Shown here one piece after another: positions 21,952 to 33,504 of a stretch of DNA of 64,000 bases. Location of the stretch: contig OY726565.1 in the NCBI GenBank assembly GCA_963383645.1, positions 38,174,124-38,238,123 on the forward strand, given 5' to 3'. Position 1 is the first letter of the stretch. Every line of letters begins with the position of its first letter. The notes beneath the pieces are model-generated. The model was not told where the DNA came from. It did no database searches and saw only the letters and a list, made by a program, of their open reading frames with translations. Both the position numbers and the translations under genes were made by a program. The DNA comes from Muscardinus avellanarius. Lineage: Eukaryota; Chordata; Mammalia; Rodentia; Gliridae.

Positions 21952-22050
21952 CTTTACAGCAATTTTCAGTGAAACATCTCTAATGGTATTCAAGGGAGGA
22001 TAAAGCCGGCCCTCTTCCAGGTGTTTATCTGATACTTGCTGAGATATAAC
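21952..22050 (-). CDS. ME1: ME1 exon 13, residues 484-516
   Basis: Thirty-three codons, VISQQVSDKHLEEGRLYPPL onward to SLKIAVK, match mammalian ME1. The conserved GRLYPPL segment of malic enzymes is intact. Splice sites are TTTTTAAAG acceptor (AG at 22051-22052) and GTAAAA donor (GT at 21950-21951), both phase 0. It joins in frame to exon 12 (...TTAE) and exon 14 (IVTDAYQ...). Confidence 0.96.
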
Positions 22051-22795
22051 CTTTAAAAAGAAAAGGAAAAAAGACAAATGTTTATATTTCACAGCATACA
22101 AATAGAAATTATACAAATAGCTAAATGAATAGCCACATATAATGGCCATGACTAATTAATTGATATTTGATCATCTAATTTCATCTCCTAGTTCTATCAA
22201 TGGAAAAACAGCCAAAGAAAGGCATGTTGATTATAAGGAATCACAATTAGTGAAAAAGATGAGAATAGAATCCAGGTTTCCTCCAAATCCAATTTCTTTT
22301 CACTGTATCATACAATGCTACTATCCAGTTGATAAACTATGGGAACAGAGAAAAAAATAAGATAGAGGATGATGCCAAAAGTAATGGAAGTTCAGGAGCA
22401 CAGGCATCTAAGGTGCACATGCTGCTGCTCTCAGCTCTTCTAGCCTCACTTAGGAGGCAGAGCGGGAGGGTGACTAGTGCAGATCACATAATAAATGGGA
22501 TTTAATTTTATATGGATTCTACACTATCTGATTACTAACTGGATTTGGTGTTTGCTGTCCCCAAATCATGTTCTAAATAAAACACTGCTGAACTATTTAA
22601 TGAGCCCTTCCACGGCAGAATGGTAGACTCAGTAACCTTAAAGTTCACTCTAGCGCTACAACTTAGATTAAGTCTCTATGTAGGTGGAATCTAAATCAGT
22701 TTATAGCTGGGCCTCTGTTTAACAGAAATGTTGATGTAGAAAGGAAGTAAAAAAATCTTCCTTGTTTGCAATACATTGAATAATTGGTTTTTTGT

Positions 22796-22981
22796 TGTTG
22801 TTTTTCTTTTTGGTGGTACTGAGGATGGAACCCTTCTACCTCCAAGCTACACCCCCAGACCTATTTTTTTTTGGGGGGGGCAGGGTCTCTTAAGCCAGCG
22901 AGGCTGGCTTCGAACCTGCACAATCCTCCTGTCTCCGCCTCCCAAGTGCGGGGATTACAAGCGTGCGCCACCATGCCCAGC
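22796..22981 (-). mobile_element. B1-ID composite SINE, short form, with TSD
   Basis: TGAATAATTG on both sides (about 22777 and 22982). Hairpin AAGCCAGC-CTC-GCTGGCTT read on the minus strand. Confidence 0.92.
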
Positions 22982-23120
22982 TGAATAATTGTTTTTAAGT
23001 GTCTCTTCATACCCTTTAGAGTTTTTACAATTACAAAACTATTTCCAAAATATTGTTTTGGTGCCCTTGGCAAATAAGTAAGAATCCGAGAAAGGATAAC
23101 ACAACAAATAAGTTTAAAAA

Positions 23121-23320
23121 NNNNNNNNNNNNNNNNNNNNNNNNNNNNNNNNNNNNNNNNNNNNNNNNNNNNNNNNNNNNNNNNNNNNNNNNNNNNNNNN
23201 NNNNNNNNNNNNNNNNNNNNNNNNNNNNNNNNNNNNNNNNNNNNNNNNNNNNNNNNNNNNNNNNNNNNNNNNNNNNNNNNNNNNNNNNNNNNNNNNNNNN
23301 NNNNNNNNNNNNNNNNNNNN
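23121..23320. other. Assembly gap (200 N)
   Basis: Exactly 200 unknown bases, so the size is probably a placeholder. It lies in ME1 intron 12. Confidence 0.99.
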
Positions 23321-23532
23321 GGGAGAGAATACTGAAAACAGTCTAAAAGTGAAAACTGAGTGTTAAGAAATCCAGACAAAGAATAGTGATGGATGACTTC
23401 TTAGTGGAGGCAAGCTTGAGTCCAGAAAGAAAACTAGAAGACAACGGGAAAGGGCATTCTAGACAGAAGACAGAAGAGAACAGAGGCGGAGGTGTGTGAA
23501 CTAGACTCACTAAATGTAAGGAGCTGACAATA

Positions 23533-23775
23533 GGTTTAAATGTGTTCTCCAAAAATTTGTGAGTTGGAAGTTTTGTTTTCAGTGCAGTGATGATGGTATT
23601 AACCTAAGAGGTGGGCCTACTGGAATGTCCTTAGGTCAACTGGAATTTAGGCTCAGGAGGGTATGTGGGGCCCATTTGTCTCAGCCTTCCTGTTCTGCAG
23701 TGAGAGCTCTTCCTCCTGCACACTCTCCACCATCCACCATGGGGCCCTCACTACAGCCTGCAACAATGCTGTAAG

Positions 23776-23817
<42 letters not shown>

Positions 23818-23878
23818 TCTTTATAAAGTTAGCCTGACTCAGATACTTTGTTTACAGCAACACAAAATAGATTAAGAC
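23533..23878 (+). mobile_element. MaLR (ERVL-MaLR) LTR
   Basis: It starts with a TTAAATGTGTTCTCCAAAAA-type sequence, has GAGGTGGGCCTACTGGAATG in the middle and ends ACAGCAACACAAAATAGATT, the layout of MLT/MST-type MaLR LTRs. An expanded A tract (23779-23812) interrupts the 3' part. Confidence 0.75.
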
Positions 23879-24872
23879 TCAAGTGGGAAGGAGAGAGTCT
23901 ATAAGAGTGCTTAGTCTTGCTCTCATCTACTAAATAATTTATTCTAAAACTATTTGCTGCTTGTGATGTGCTGTGAATGTCAACATTGTGGCAGATTTCA
24001 AATCATCTCCATTTCATCACGAAAATGTCACAGCAGCTGGGCTTTCAGTTAACCAGAGACTTGAGACCACTGAAGCTTCCTCCAGATGCTGCTGCCCACG
24101 GTCACCAACTCAGGTGCCCCCTGGGAGATGCCCGGAAGGAGTGGACTGGGTAGAGGAGCAGACACCAGCAGGTGATGCGGAGGACCTGGCTGAGGATGGG
24201 AGGCAAGGCTTGTCTCCTCAGTGTGAGCAGGAGGAGGAGTGTGTTCCAGGCTGGGCTACAGACCATGTGGGCCTGGGGGTGCTGACTTCAGGGAGCACTA
24301 TGTGTTCTCGTTAGAGTCCAGAAAACTGTCTCCAGTGACAGGAAACAACCTCGTAATTTAAGAATGCCCAGAAACCTTTTGTATGGTGCCAATCCATGGG
24401 ATTTCTAGTTCTATGTGAGATAAAACTAGTATTTTTGGCTATAATTCTAACAGTTATTAAATTTGGGGTTGCAAGTTTGGCTTTCCAATGTGGCAAAACA
24501 AACAAAATATTGTTTCAGTGCCCTTAGCAAATAAGTAAGACTTTGAGAAAGCATAACACTACAGATAAGTTTTAAAAAGCAGTTACGAAATTCACCCAGA
24601 ACTCTTACATTACTTGTATTAAGTACAAAAGATGATCTAGACAAAAAAGACTTTTTCCTTTTTGGGGGCCTCTGTAAAAAAGGCCTCGGGAAAAAAAAAA
24701 AAAAGACTTTTTGCCAGGCTTCTTCTGGCAGTGTCTGTGGTAATGTATCCATTCCTTTTGCTAAGTTATGTGACTAGTTTTATTTAAATTGAACTCAAGT
24801 TTTATTTATTGTTTCCGTTTTCTATTTAATATTGTGCTAGATGCTACTGAAGTCTTTAAAAAGAATATGGAA

Positions 24873-24960
24873 GTGCTCACCTCGGCAGCACATATACTAA
24901 AGTTGGAATGATACAGAGAAGATTAGCATGGCCCCTGTGCAAGGATGATGTGCATACTTT
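24873..24960 (+). pseudogene. U6 snRNA pseudogene
   Basis: The first about 75 bases follow U6 closely (GTGCTCACCTCGGCAGCACA, then ACAGAGAAGATTAGCATGGC, then CCCCTGTGCAAGGATGATG). After that it departs (TGCATACTTTAAAG), and the U6 3' end and a T-run terminator are missing. No proximal promoter element is evident upstream. It is a retrocopy, not a working gene, and an L1 tail follows directly. Confidence 0.9.
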
Positions 24961-24974
24961 AAAGAAGGCAACTT

Positions 24975-25165
24975 AACTGAGGGAAATGGATGGGGGAAGA
25001 GGGAAGCGACCTAATGCTCAAGATGTACATTCACAGACATCAAAGTCAGTCACTAAGCAAGAAGGAAGGACAGAAAAGGGAATGGGGTAGGAACTGGGGA
25101 AGGGCTCAACGAGTGATGTGTACCATAATGATATACGATTACAATGTACCAATAAATTTAAAAAT
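24975..25165 (+). mobile_element. L1 3' end fragment
   Basis: The segment GGGAATGGGGTAGGAACTGG, a terminal unit close to that of the full-length L1, and CCAATAAATTTAAAA identify an older L1 tail. It begins right after the U6-like sequence, so the two may have been joined during reverse transcription. Confidence 0.6.
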
Positions 25166-25173
25166 GTATATGG

Positions 25174-25410
25174 AAGCTGGGTGTGGTGGTACACATTTAA
25201 AATCCCAGTACTTGGAAGGCTGAGATAGGAGGATCACAGGTTTGTGGTCAGCATGAGCAATTTAGCAAGGCCCTCATCAATTTAGTAACAACATTTTTAA
25301 AAATAAAAAATAAAATAGGGCTGGGCATGTATCTCAGAAGTAGAATGCCACTAGTTTGTTCAAGCCCTGGTACCAACAAATAAATAAATGAATGAATAAA
25401 TAAATAAATG
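25174..25410 (+). mobile_element. B1-ID composite SINE, older, with (AAAT)n tail
   Basis: GCTGGGTGTGGTGGTACACA start; the ID half is diverged; the tail is AAAT repeats. Confidence 0.87.
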
Positions 25411-26034
25411 TGTAAATACATAATAGTATATGAAAGACTGTTGTTAAATAAAATAACCTATAATTTAACTACAGAGATGACACTTAAATCTTTTTAAAAT
25501 ATGAAACTCTCAAGAGCATAAAATAAACACCCCAGTGTTCCATAAGGACAGCCATGGATAAGAAAAAAGATCAAAATGAGATAGGCTTGTCCGAAAAATG
25601 ATGCAAGGATAATGTCAGGTTTAAGCAGGGCCCTAAAGGACAGGGTTCACAGGTAGAAAACACATCTCAGGGCTTTCCAGAAAGGATAGAAGATAAAGCA
25701 GCTACCCGGGTATGTACATACCAGGTATACGTATGCCTGGTACGTTTGAAGGCTACAGGATGAGCGAGAATGAAAAGTCTAGCGTCCAGTTTCTGGTGCC
25801 TCCTTGAAAAGGGGGTGTCACTGTTAGAAACATGAATGTTGAGGATGAGTGAAGGTGTAGGACTTGAGGACAGTGATAAGTGTAGGGCTTTAAACACATT
25901 GTGTTTAAGGACATGACAGAGAATTTTTGGATAATTATCTAGCAGGTAACTGGAGTTAGAGTAAAAGATGAGAATAAGTCATAAGGAATGAACAGCTGAA
26001 ATAATGCCACGAATATACAAAATTACCAATTCCA

Positions 26035-26159
26035 ATCTCAAAGTCACACATGGGGAGGAAAAAGGGGGAGGGGCCCAGTGGAAAGGGCACCAAGAGTTGT
26101 GTGCATATATTTTTCTGTTACTCTATACCCCGATATGATATAAAATTACAATGTATATA

Positions 26160-26201
<42 letters not shown>

Positions 26202-26202
26202 G
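26035..26202 (+). mobile_element. L1 3' tail with (AAT)n microsatellite
   Basis: A purine-rich GGGGAGG tract followed by a terminal unit ending ATATAAAATTACAATGTATA resembles a diverged L1 3' end. Its A-rich tail has become an (ATA)n tract at 26159-26202. Confidence 0.5.
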
Positions 26203-26358
26203 ATGAGACACACAGATGGCCACTATTAGGAATGACAATTGTCAAAAAAAGAAAAGAAAGAAAAGAAAAGAAAATGGTGAGATCTTTGAAAACATATAAA
26301 AAAGTCAGGACAAAAAATTAATGGTAGAAGGTGTCTTAGTTAAAAAAGAGATGAGAAG

Positions 26359-26581
26359 CCAGGCATGGTGGCACACGCTTGTAATCCCAGTATTTGGGAG
26401 GCTGAGACTGGAGGATCTTGGTTTGTGGACAGCCTCAGCTACTTAGTGAGGTCCTCTGCAACTCAGTGAGACCCTGTTTCAAAATAAAGAATATAAAAAA
26501 GAGCATGGGGTGTAGCTAGGAGGTCAAATGTCCCTGGGTTCCATCCCCAGACCCACAAAAAATAATAATAAAATAAAAAAT
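26359..26581 (+). mobile_element. B1-ID composite SINE, long form, with 17-bp TSD
   Basis: AAAAAAGAGATGAGAAG at 26342-26358 and 26582-26598, a perfect pair. Confidence 0.95.
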
Positions 26582-27785
26582 AAAAAAGAGATGAGAAGGA
26601 GATAAAGAAACAATAGATAGGACACAACAGAGGTAGCCTAAGAAACAGTAATGTAATTTTGAGCCTCAGAGATAAGTAGAAAGGCCACAGAACACAGCCC
26701 TGAGATCCACTAGCTATGGTAAGAAGAAAACTGTTCACGTGGCCACTTTTTCTTCTTCAGAGTTTTAAAATTTTTTATTGGTGCATTGCAGAGTTTTTGT
26801 TTTGTTTTTGGTAGTGATCATTAGAAATGGAAAATATTTTTCATGACATTGGTCACTAGAGGGTGCTAGAGTTATTTAGGAAAAAAAAAACTGGCGACTG
26901 AGTAAAAGATCATTTTGTTCCTTTGAATGTGCCTGTTGTAAAAGACAATGATTGCACCCTTCCTTTATGTAAAAATAACTTTAAAATGCTTTCTTAGTGA
27001 TGGAACATCTACTTATGTCCAATAATATTTTTAGGTTAAAGAAAACCTGAGACATCAGCTGTCATGCTTTTGATACAGTAAAGAAAAGTCAAATCAGAAC
27101 AGGACCACATCCAGATATGTCCTTGCAGAACGGAGCAGGCAAAGCCATTGGAGTCTGCTCCTTTAGTTCACATTAGTAACAGGAATCTCTGCCTATATTC
27201 TTGGGTTACTCTTCACAAATGAAAGAACAGGATATTTGCAGGACCGACATATTTGAATATGAATTAAGTTTTATTTGGTTCTAATCACCTAGTATAGTGG
27301 TTTAATTTTAAGGGAAGAAATCCACAAGCTTTTCATTGACAAATTACATCCTGTTCAAATCTGAAAATATGTCATCAGCCCCCAAATATAACAAGTTCTT
27401 GATTTGAGAAATATTTGGCTTAGGGAGTAAGGGGAATGGACAAAAACATGAAGTTTATGGTGCATTCTGTGCCTTGAGTAACAAACAAAGTCCTTTGTCT
27501 CTGGCCTAACAGCTTTGTGCCTTCTTCCAGTATCGAGAGCACTGTGACTATCTTATCAACTTGGAAGTAGGGTAAAAATCACAGACCCTTCAGTTCTCAA
27601 CAGTACAGGATTCCCTAGTGGGCCTGCTCTGTGATGTTCTGAAAATGTTCCCTAAAAGCCCAACTGTAGCCTACTTCTGTTCTTTTGAATGGTTTTTATA
27701 AACACTTAATATCTGCTTAAATATTAGCAGAGTTTCTGTTTTTGGTACTAAACATTATGATAAACATTTCCACTACACCATATCA

Positions 27786-27983
27786 GTTATTTATTTATTT
27801 ATTTTGTGGTACTGGGGGTGGAACTCAGGGGCTTTCTACCTCCAGGCTACACTCCCAGACCTATTTTATATTTTATTTGGAAACAGGGTGTCACTAAGTA
27901 GCTGAGGTTGGCTTTGAATATTCGTGATTCTGTCTAACCCTCTCAAGTCCTGGGATTACAAACATGCACTACCACACCCGGCT
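27786..27983 (-). mobile_element. B1-ID composite SINE, long form (internally shortened), with TSD
   Basis: An imperfect CACCATATCAGTT / CACCACATCAGTT pair flanks it; a TTTA tail. Confidence 0.88.
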
Positions 27984-28151
27984 CACCACATCAGTTTTTT
28001 TAAAGCCTTCAAAATGCTGTTGTTCAGGGAAGGTTCTCAACGGAGAAATATTTATTACTTAATCATTGTTTGGAAACAATATTTTAATTGTCTCATTATT
28101 GTCACAGAATCTGATCAGAAGCATGAGGATAAGAAAGGGTTTCTTTTATGA

Positions 28152-28367
28152 AGCTGGGCATGGTAGTGCAGTCTTGTAACCCCAGAATTTGGGAGGCTGA
28201 TACAGGAGGATCGCAGGTTCAAGGCAAGCCTCAGCTACTTAGGCCCTTTGCAACTTAGTGAAACCCTGTTTCAAAATAAAGAATAAAAATCAGGGCTGGG
28301 GTATAGCTCGAAGGTAGAATGCTCCTTGGCTCAATCCCCAGTACCACAAAAAGAAAAAAGAAAAAAG
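28152..28367 (+). mobile_element. B1-ID composite SINE, long form
   Basis: GGTTTCTT...ATGAA occurs on both sides as an imperfect duplication. Confidence 0.9.
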
Positions 28368-28602
28368 GTTTCTTCCATGAAATAAAGACACATTTTATCT
28401 AATAATTATTGAAGATGCTATTACTAGTGACTCCATATGAACCTACTATTCATTCCTTACTTATCACTGGGAAAAACTTTCTGTTCTTCAGACTTTACTT
28501 CATACATAGTGAGCTGAGATGATAGATAAGTAAAATGTTAGATAATTAACTGAGGCTGAGAAAAATTTATATCCCTTGGCAAACTTGAGGATCTTACGCT
28601 AC

Positions 28603-28776
28603 CTCAGCAGTAGTGAGAAAGATCTTATCTGTGATGTGTCTCAGTCCACAGGCCACAACTCCAAGAGCAACTCCAGGGAACACATAGGAATTGTTGCCTT
28701 GGCCAGGATATAGTGTCCGTCCATTTGGAAGAGTGACTGGATCAAAAGGACTGCCACTGGCAAAAATTGCACGCCC
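28603..28776 (-). CDS. ME1: ME1 exon 12, residues 426-483
   Basis: Fifty-eight codons from [10 protein letters not shown] to IFLTTAE. It carries the malic-enzyme signature [10 protein letters not shown] and the strongly conserved [16 protein letters not shown] segment, whose asparagines lie at the substrate/cofactor site in the family. The acceptor is TTGTTTCAG (AG at 28777-28778) and the donor GAG followed by GTAGCG (GT at 28601-28602), phase 0 at both ends. The open frame beyond each end is intron. No damage is seen. Confidence 0.97.
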
Positions 28777-29222
28777 CTGAAACAAGACACACGCCACTAA
28801 GACTATGTGAAAACAAACATATTAGAACAGAATGACTCTGTAACAAATAATGAGCACTTAGAAAGAAGCCTAACTTTTCATTAACACCCTGGTATGCCGG
28901 GCAATCTTTTGTATTCAAAGTACAAGATACTAATGAGACTATTACTCTGTTCTCTGTAGTGATCTATCCCATTACCCATCAACCATGTCTACATAGGCTT
29001 CCAATTACACACTTCTGAAGATTAAAAAAAAAAAAAAAAACCACAAGCAAGACAGGTCCATGTCATTTGTTCATGTTACTGAAAATAACATTTTAGGTTA
29101 GACCTTAATTTTCAGCTTCAAATGCCTTTCAGGATTTTATGCCTAGCAATATAGAACATTAGGCAAGATTATAAGAGCTGAGGCCATTTATTTCTGACAT
29201 ATTTAAATTTTAAAACACAACT

Positions 29223-29456
29223 AAGCTGGGCATGGTGGTGCAGATGGTGCATGCTTGTAATCCCCGCGCTTGGGAGGCTGAGACAGGAGGATCACGCAGG
29301 TTCAAAGCCAGCCTCAGCTACTTAGTGAGGCTCTCAGCAACTTAGTGAGACCCTGTTTCCAAATAAAGTATAAAATAGGTCTGGGAGTATAGCCCAGAGG
29401 TAGAAAAGCCCCTGGGTTCCACCCCCAGTACCACCAAAAAACAAAGAAACAAAAAA
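29223..29456 (+). mobile_element. B1-ID composite SINE, long form
   Basis: It has a 9-bp internal duplication in the left half (GGTGGTGCAGATGGTGCATG). Confidence 0.93.
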
Positions 29457-29702
29457 CCACAAAAGCAACTATATAAATTTGACTAATTTTATGTATGTGC
29501 ATTATAGATGGGTTCCTAAACTCTTGAGGTTTTTGAAACATATTAAGACAAAATATTTAACAAATATTATGCACTTTCTATTGAAAAGCATTATGTCAAA
29601 ATTTTGGTATTGCTCAAAGAGTTCTTTTTCCTCTAAGGATTCAAGGAGTACTGAAGAATATGAGACAAATTCTCCAATTCAAAGATGAGAGAAAAATTAA
29701 AA

Positions 29703-29917
29703 TTAGGACAGGTATGGTGGTGCATACCTGTAAATTTCAATAGTTGGGAGGCTGATGATAGAAGAGGATCACAGGTTCAAGGTCAGCCTCAGCAACTTAC
29801 TGAGAACCTCACCAAAGTAGTGAGACCATGTTTCCAAATAAAAAACGAAAAAGGGCTGAGGTGTAGGTTGGAGGTAGAATGCCCTTCAGTTCATTCAACC
29901 TCAGTACCAAAAAAAAA
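29703..29917 (+). mobile_element. B1-ID composite SINE, older
   Basis: Diverged; the ID half is AGGTGTAGGTTGGAGGTAGA. Confidence 0.86.
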
Positions 29918-30703
29918 CGTCGGTTATTGATGTCACCACGCACAAGCTGATCTTGCCAAAAATCATTAATTCTAGTAATGCATTTAATGATGTACTATTA
30001 AAGAGGTTGAACTATTAAGTTCTGATTTGTGCAGAAAGAAGATAAGTATATCTTTACCGTCTCTAGTTCATTTTAGAATTATTTCTGAAATAAGTTTTAA
30101 GTAGATATGACAACTATTTTGCTGTAATAATATTTTCAAGTTTTTGAAAGAAACAAAAAGCTCATACCAATATATCATTCAAATATATGTTAGTAAAAAC
30201 ATAGTATTAACTAATATAAACTACATCATTTTCCTGAAACAGTAAAGTATTGAAGCGTTAAGTATCCCTATCCTGACCTGGCTGGACCAAGACAGCTGCC
30301 CAAATGCTCCAACCAGGACATCAAAATCCAAACCCCGAATTTAGCAAAGCACAAGTTATAATGTGGCTTTATATTGAATGGTTCCATGTTGGGAATACTG
30401 CTTTTAAAGCAATTTAATAGCCACCTAGGAACAAGATTTTCCTTTTTATTTAACTTTTATATTTAACTTAGATACTTTCAAATAAAAGAAAATTATCACT
30501 AAAACATTACAAAGTTTATTTTCTTGAAGAAGAGGAGTGATATGAAGAACACTGAAAGCAAAGGAAATAGTTCTCATCCCCCTGATTCGTTTACTTTTCC
30601 TTCAATCTTGATTGTATAGTTTTTAAAGGTTATCTGATAAAAGCACCTAAAATATTCTAAGGTTCCCTATAACCCTATAAGATATCAGATACTTTCATTT
30701 TAC

Positions 30704-30846
30704 CTTAGTTATTTTATAGCATTGCTCTGCAGAACATTCTGCTTTGCTGGTTGGATTACTCAAAGCAAAAATGATAGGGCGCTCATTGAAGGCTGCCATG
30801 TCTTTGAGAATTTGTTCTGAGAATGCACCACCAATTGCAGCAACTC
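30704..30846 (-). CDS. ME1: ME1 exon 11, residues 378 (part) to 425
   Basis: The exon begins with the last two bases of a split Gly codon (378), then VAAIGGAFSE and on to QCYKITK. It contains the ALSNPTSKAEC motif, whose Asn belongs to the malic-enzyme active site. The acceptor is CTTTGTTAG (AG at 30847-30848) and the donor AAG followed by GTAAAA (GT at 30702-30703). 143 bp; the frame is kept with exons 10 and 12. Confidence 0.96.
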
Positions 30847-31047
30847 CTAACAAAGAAAGAAGAAAACAGTTATTAGGACCATCATTAATTCATCCAAGAA
30901 ACAATGAGGTGTGTTAGGTCATGTTTTAAAAGAACCTAAATAAAATACAGAATATATGTATTTCGGTAGTGATAAAAAGAGATGTTTCTTAGTGACAACA
31001 ATCTTTAGACCAACAAATTATCAAATATTTTTTAAAATTACAGGTGT

Positions 31048-31221
31048 GGCCAGGCACAGTGGCACATCCCTATAATACCACCTACTGGGGGATGAAGCAG
31101 AAAGATCACAAGTTCAAGGTCTGCCTAGACAACTCAGCAAAACTGTCTCAAAATAAAAAATAAAAAGGGCTGGGGAATATAACTCAGTGGTAGAGCACCC
31201 TTTGGTTCAATCCCTAGGCAT

Positions 31222-31260
<39 letters not shown>
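31048..31260 (+). mobile_element. B1-ID composite SINE, older, with (AC)n tail
   Basis: The tail has turned into (AC)n at 31224-31260. The ID half GTGGTAGAGCACCCTTTGGT keeps a tRNA-like box. Confidence 0.88.
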
Positions 31261-31265
<5 letters not shown>

Positions 31266-31805
31266 TCACTTACTTACTCTTTCTATCTTTCTATAAGCAA
31301 TTCTTTGAGTATATTTCAATTTGCTAGGCTATAAAGCAATTACATTTTATCAATCAATATTCACACTTAAGAAAATTAATCACAAAGCTGAAATATCACT
31401 CATTGAATGGATTTAACAGAAGAATAAAGAAGTTAGCCTAATAGAAAAGAAAAGCAGTATAAGATTATGAAAGAATATATTTTGTAAAACAACACTAAAA
31501 CCTTAGTAAACTTCTGTCATGGAGTTAGTAGTTTTTATTATGATTCTCTTGCTTAGCATCATTGCTCTCAATACTGCCAACTACTTCACAAGTTTCTAAG
31601 AGTAGAGTAGGATACAAAGTAGAGATTTATATACACACAAAATAAGGGGTTGACTTTCAGAACTTCCTTTAATTTTGTTTAAACACATAAAACTTGACTA
31701 CATTAAGTAACTTACTATGCACATACAATTTATGAGTACTGTGTTAAGTGTTATGAGAAACATAAAGATACGTGATATGTGATCCCTGTCTTCTAACTGG
31801 GTCTA

Positions 31806-32050
31806 CTTCAGTCTTTCTCAGCCTCAGCACCAGTGACATTCTGGGCTGGATACCTGTTTGTAGCAGAGGCTATCCTGAGTACAATATTATTAGCATTATT
31901 AGGATTATTATTAAAATTATTTAGCAGCATCCATGGCCTCTATCCAGCTCCTTTTCCTCCTCAATATCCCTTCCCAGTATGACAACTAAGTCAAACATCT
32001 CCAAATACTATAAATTGTTCCCTGGGGAACAAAACCCCTCCATTGTGGCA
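31806..32050 (-). mobile_element. MER5A (hAT-Charlie non-autonomous DNA transposon)
   Basis: The order TCAGCCTCAGCACCAGTGAC, ATTCTGGGCTGGATAC, TTTAGCAGCATCCATGGCCT, ATGACAACTAAGTCAAACAT and TGTTCCCTGGGGAACAAAAC matches MER5A in reverse orientation. It is ancient, shared by placental mammals. Confidence 0.85.
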
Positions 32051-32292
32051 AACATGGCAGGCAGTAGCAGGCTGACAGAATTAGCAAAGAGGGCCACACA
32101 CTTCAGCTAGGATCAGTAACACAAAGAAGACAAGCAACTACTTGGTACTGTTGCTTAAGTGACTATCATGCTGTTTGTGAATTTCAAGGGTTAGAATTTC
32201 CAAGAAAGTTATATTATGCCTTAAAAAAATCAGTAGACAGAACCAATCAAGTCAAAACTAGGGGTGGAAAGCAGGGAGGAGAAAAAACTTAC

Positions 32293-32398
32293 CTATAAGG
32301 GCAGTTGGTTTTATTTCCTGAACAATAGCTTCTAGGTTCTTCATTTCTTTATGCTCATGGGCAAATATCTCTTTCTCTTCTGTTAAGGAAGCACGTCC
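32293..32398 (-). CDS. ME1: ME1 exon 10, residues 343 to 378 (part)
   Basis: Thirty-five codons GRASLTEEKEIFAHEHKEMK... to KPTALI plus the first base of the split Gly378 codon. This is the helix-rich segment just after the second strand of the NADP-binding fold. The acceptor is TTATTTAG (AG at 32399-32400) and the donor CTTATAG followed by GTAAGT (GT at 32291-32292). It joins in frame on both sides. Confidence 0.96.
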
Positions 32399-33089
32399 CT
32401 AAATAAATCAAATGAGGAGAAATGAAAAATCTGTCAAATGTGTGGGACAAAGATATTTCATGATATTTTATATGCTATTACTATTTAAGCTTAACATTTT
32501 CACATCCTATGCATATCTATTTTTAAAGTTCCTTCTTCAACTGTCAGACTACAGTTTCATTCATTCTTCCAACATTTTGTGCCAGACAATGTTCTAGGCA
32601 ATGAGGATACAACAGTGAACAAAAAAAGGCTTTCCTTCATTTAATTATCTGATACTAAAAAATCCTAATTATAAAAAATGTGAGAAAATCATTATGAAAT
32701 GGTTAAGCAAAATATCAGTTGAATGAGACAATTACTACCCATTACTTGTATTTGCAGTGTTTCACGTGCTAGTTGGATTAGTTATAACACTACCAATTTA
32801 TGCACTAAAATTGGGACTTGAAACCTTATTTATATTTTGTTAGTTTTTTTTTAATAAATACTAGTTTTATGTTTTTGTTTTAATGTTTTGATAATGAATG
32901 TGCCATGTATTACCTAGGAAATATCTAATTATAATAGTCTAGCTACAAATGTTTGTCTTCACTACATAAAGATCACTGCCCAACTTTATTTGTTATGTAT
33001 TTTAAGATTTATAAGTTGTTTTCACATTATTTCATAGATTCCCCTCAACAATTTAAAGAAGTAGGCCAAATAAAACTAGAGCAATTTTA

Positions 33090-33301
33090 GCCAGATGTGG
33101 TAGCACACACTTGTAATCCCAGTATTTGGCAGGCTGAGACAGGAAGATTGCATAGGTTTGAAGCCAGCCATAGCTACTTAATGAGGCTCTGAGCAACTTA
33201 GTGAGACCCTGTTTCCAAATAAAATATTAAAAAATAGGTCTGGGAGTGTAGACCAGAGATAGAAAGCCTCTGGATTCCATCCCAATGCCCCCCCACCCCC
33301 A
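33090..33301 (+). mobile_element. B1-ID composite SINE, long form
   Basis: AGCCAGATGTGGTAGCACAC start; ends CCCCCCCACCCCC in place of an A tail. Confidence 0.9.
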
Positions 33302-33504
33302 CATACACACCAGAGAGAGAGGCGGGGCAATTTTACATATGAGGAAACCAAGGGTAGGAGGTTTTAACTGAATTGCTCAAAATTCAGTCTTCCCACTATG
33401 GCACAGATTGGCCATGCAGATAAAGCTTTATAATAGTAAATGTCAGATTGTTTATGAATCGTTAATCTCGAAGATGATTCTTCTTCGCTTTAAAAGGTTA
33501 TTGT

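Larger units (their letters stand above)
23041..24575 (+). repeat. Direct repeat of about 75 bp on both sides of the gap
   Basis: 23046-23120 and 24502-24575 are alike. Both contain AAAATATTGTTT, GTGCCCTT-G/A-GCAAATAAGT and GATAAGTTT-type sequence ending in A runs, at roughly 80 percent identity. The left copy stops at the gap edge. Confidence 0.7.
22051..28602 (-). other. ME1: ME1 intron 12
   Basis: A 6.6-kb intron with SINEs, the 200-base assembly gap, a MaLR LTR, a U6 snRNA pseudogene and two L1 tail fragments. The stretch 26760-27785 has no recognised element. Confidence 0.9.
28777..30703 (-). other. ME1: ME1 intron 11
   Basis: A 1.9-kb intron with two plus-strand SINEs (29223-29456 and 29703-29917). 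The stretch 29918-30703 is AT-rich with no recognised repeat. Confidence 0.9.
30847..32292 (-). other. ME1: ME1 intron 10
   Basis: A 1.4-kb intron holding an old SINE with an (AC)n tail and a MER5A DNA-transposon fossil. Confidence 0.9.

Noticed and set aside
23973..24314. 113-codon plus-strand open frame in unique intron sequence
   Set aside because: No recognised domain and located inside ME1 intron 12; no sign of promoter or splicing. Possible but unsupported.
24873..24960. Functional U6 snRNA gene
   Set aside because: The 3' third is wrong, there is no T-run terminator and no upstream promoter elements.
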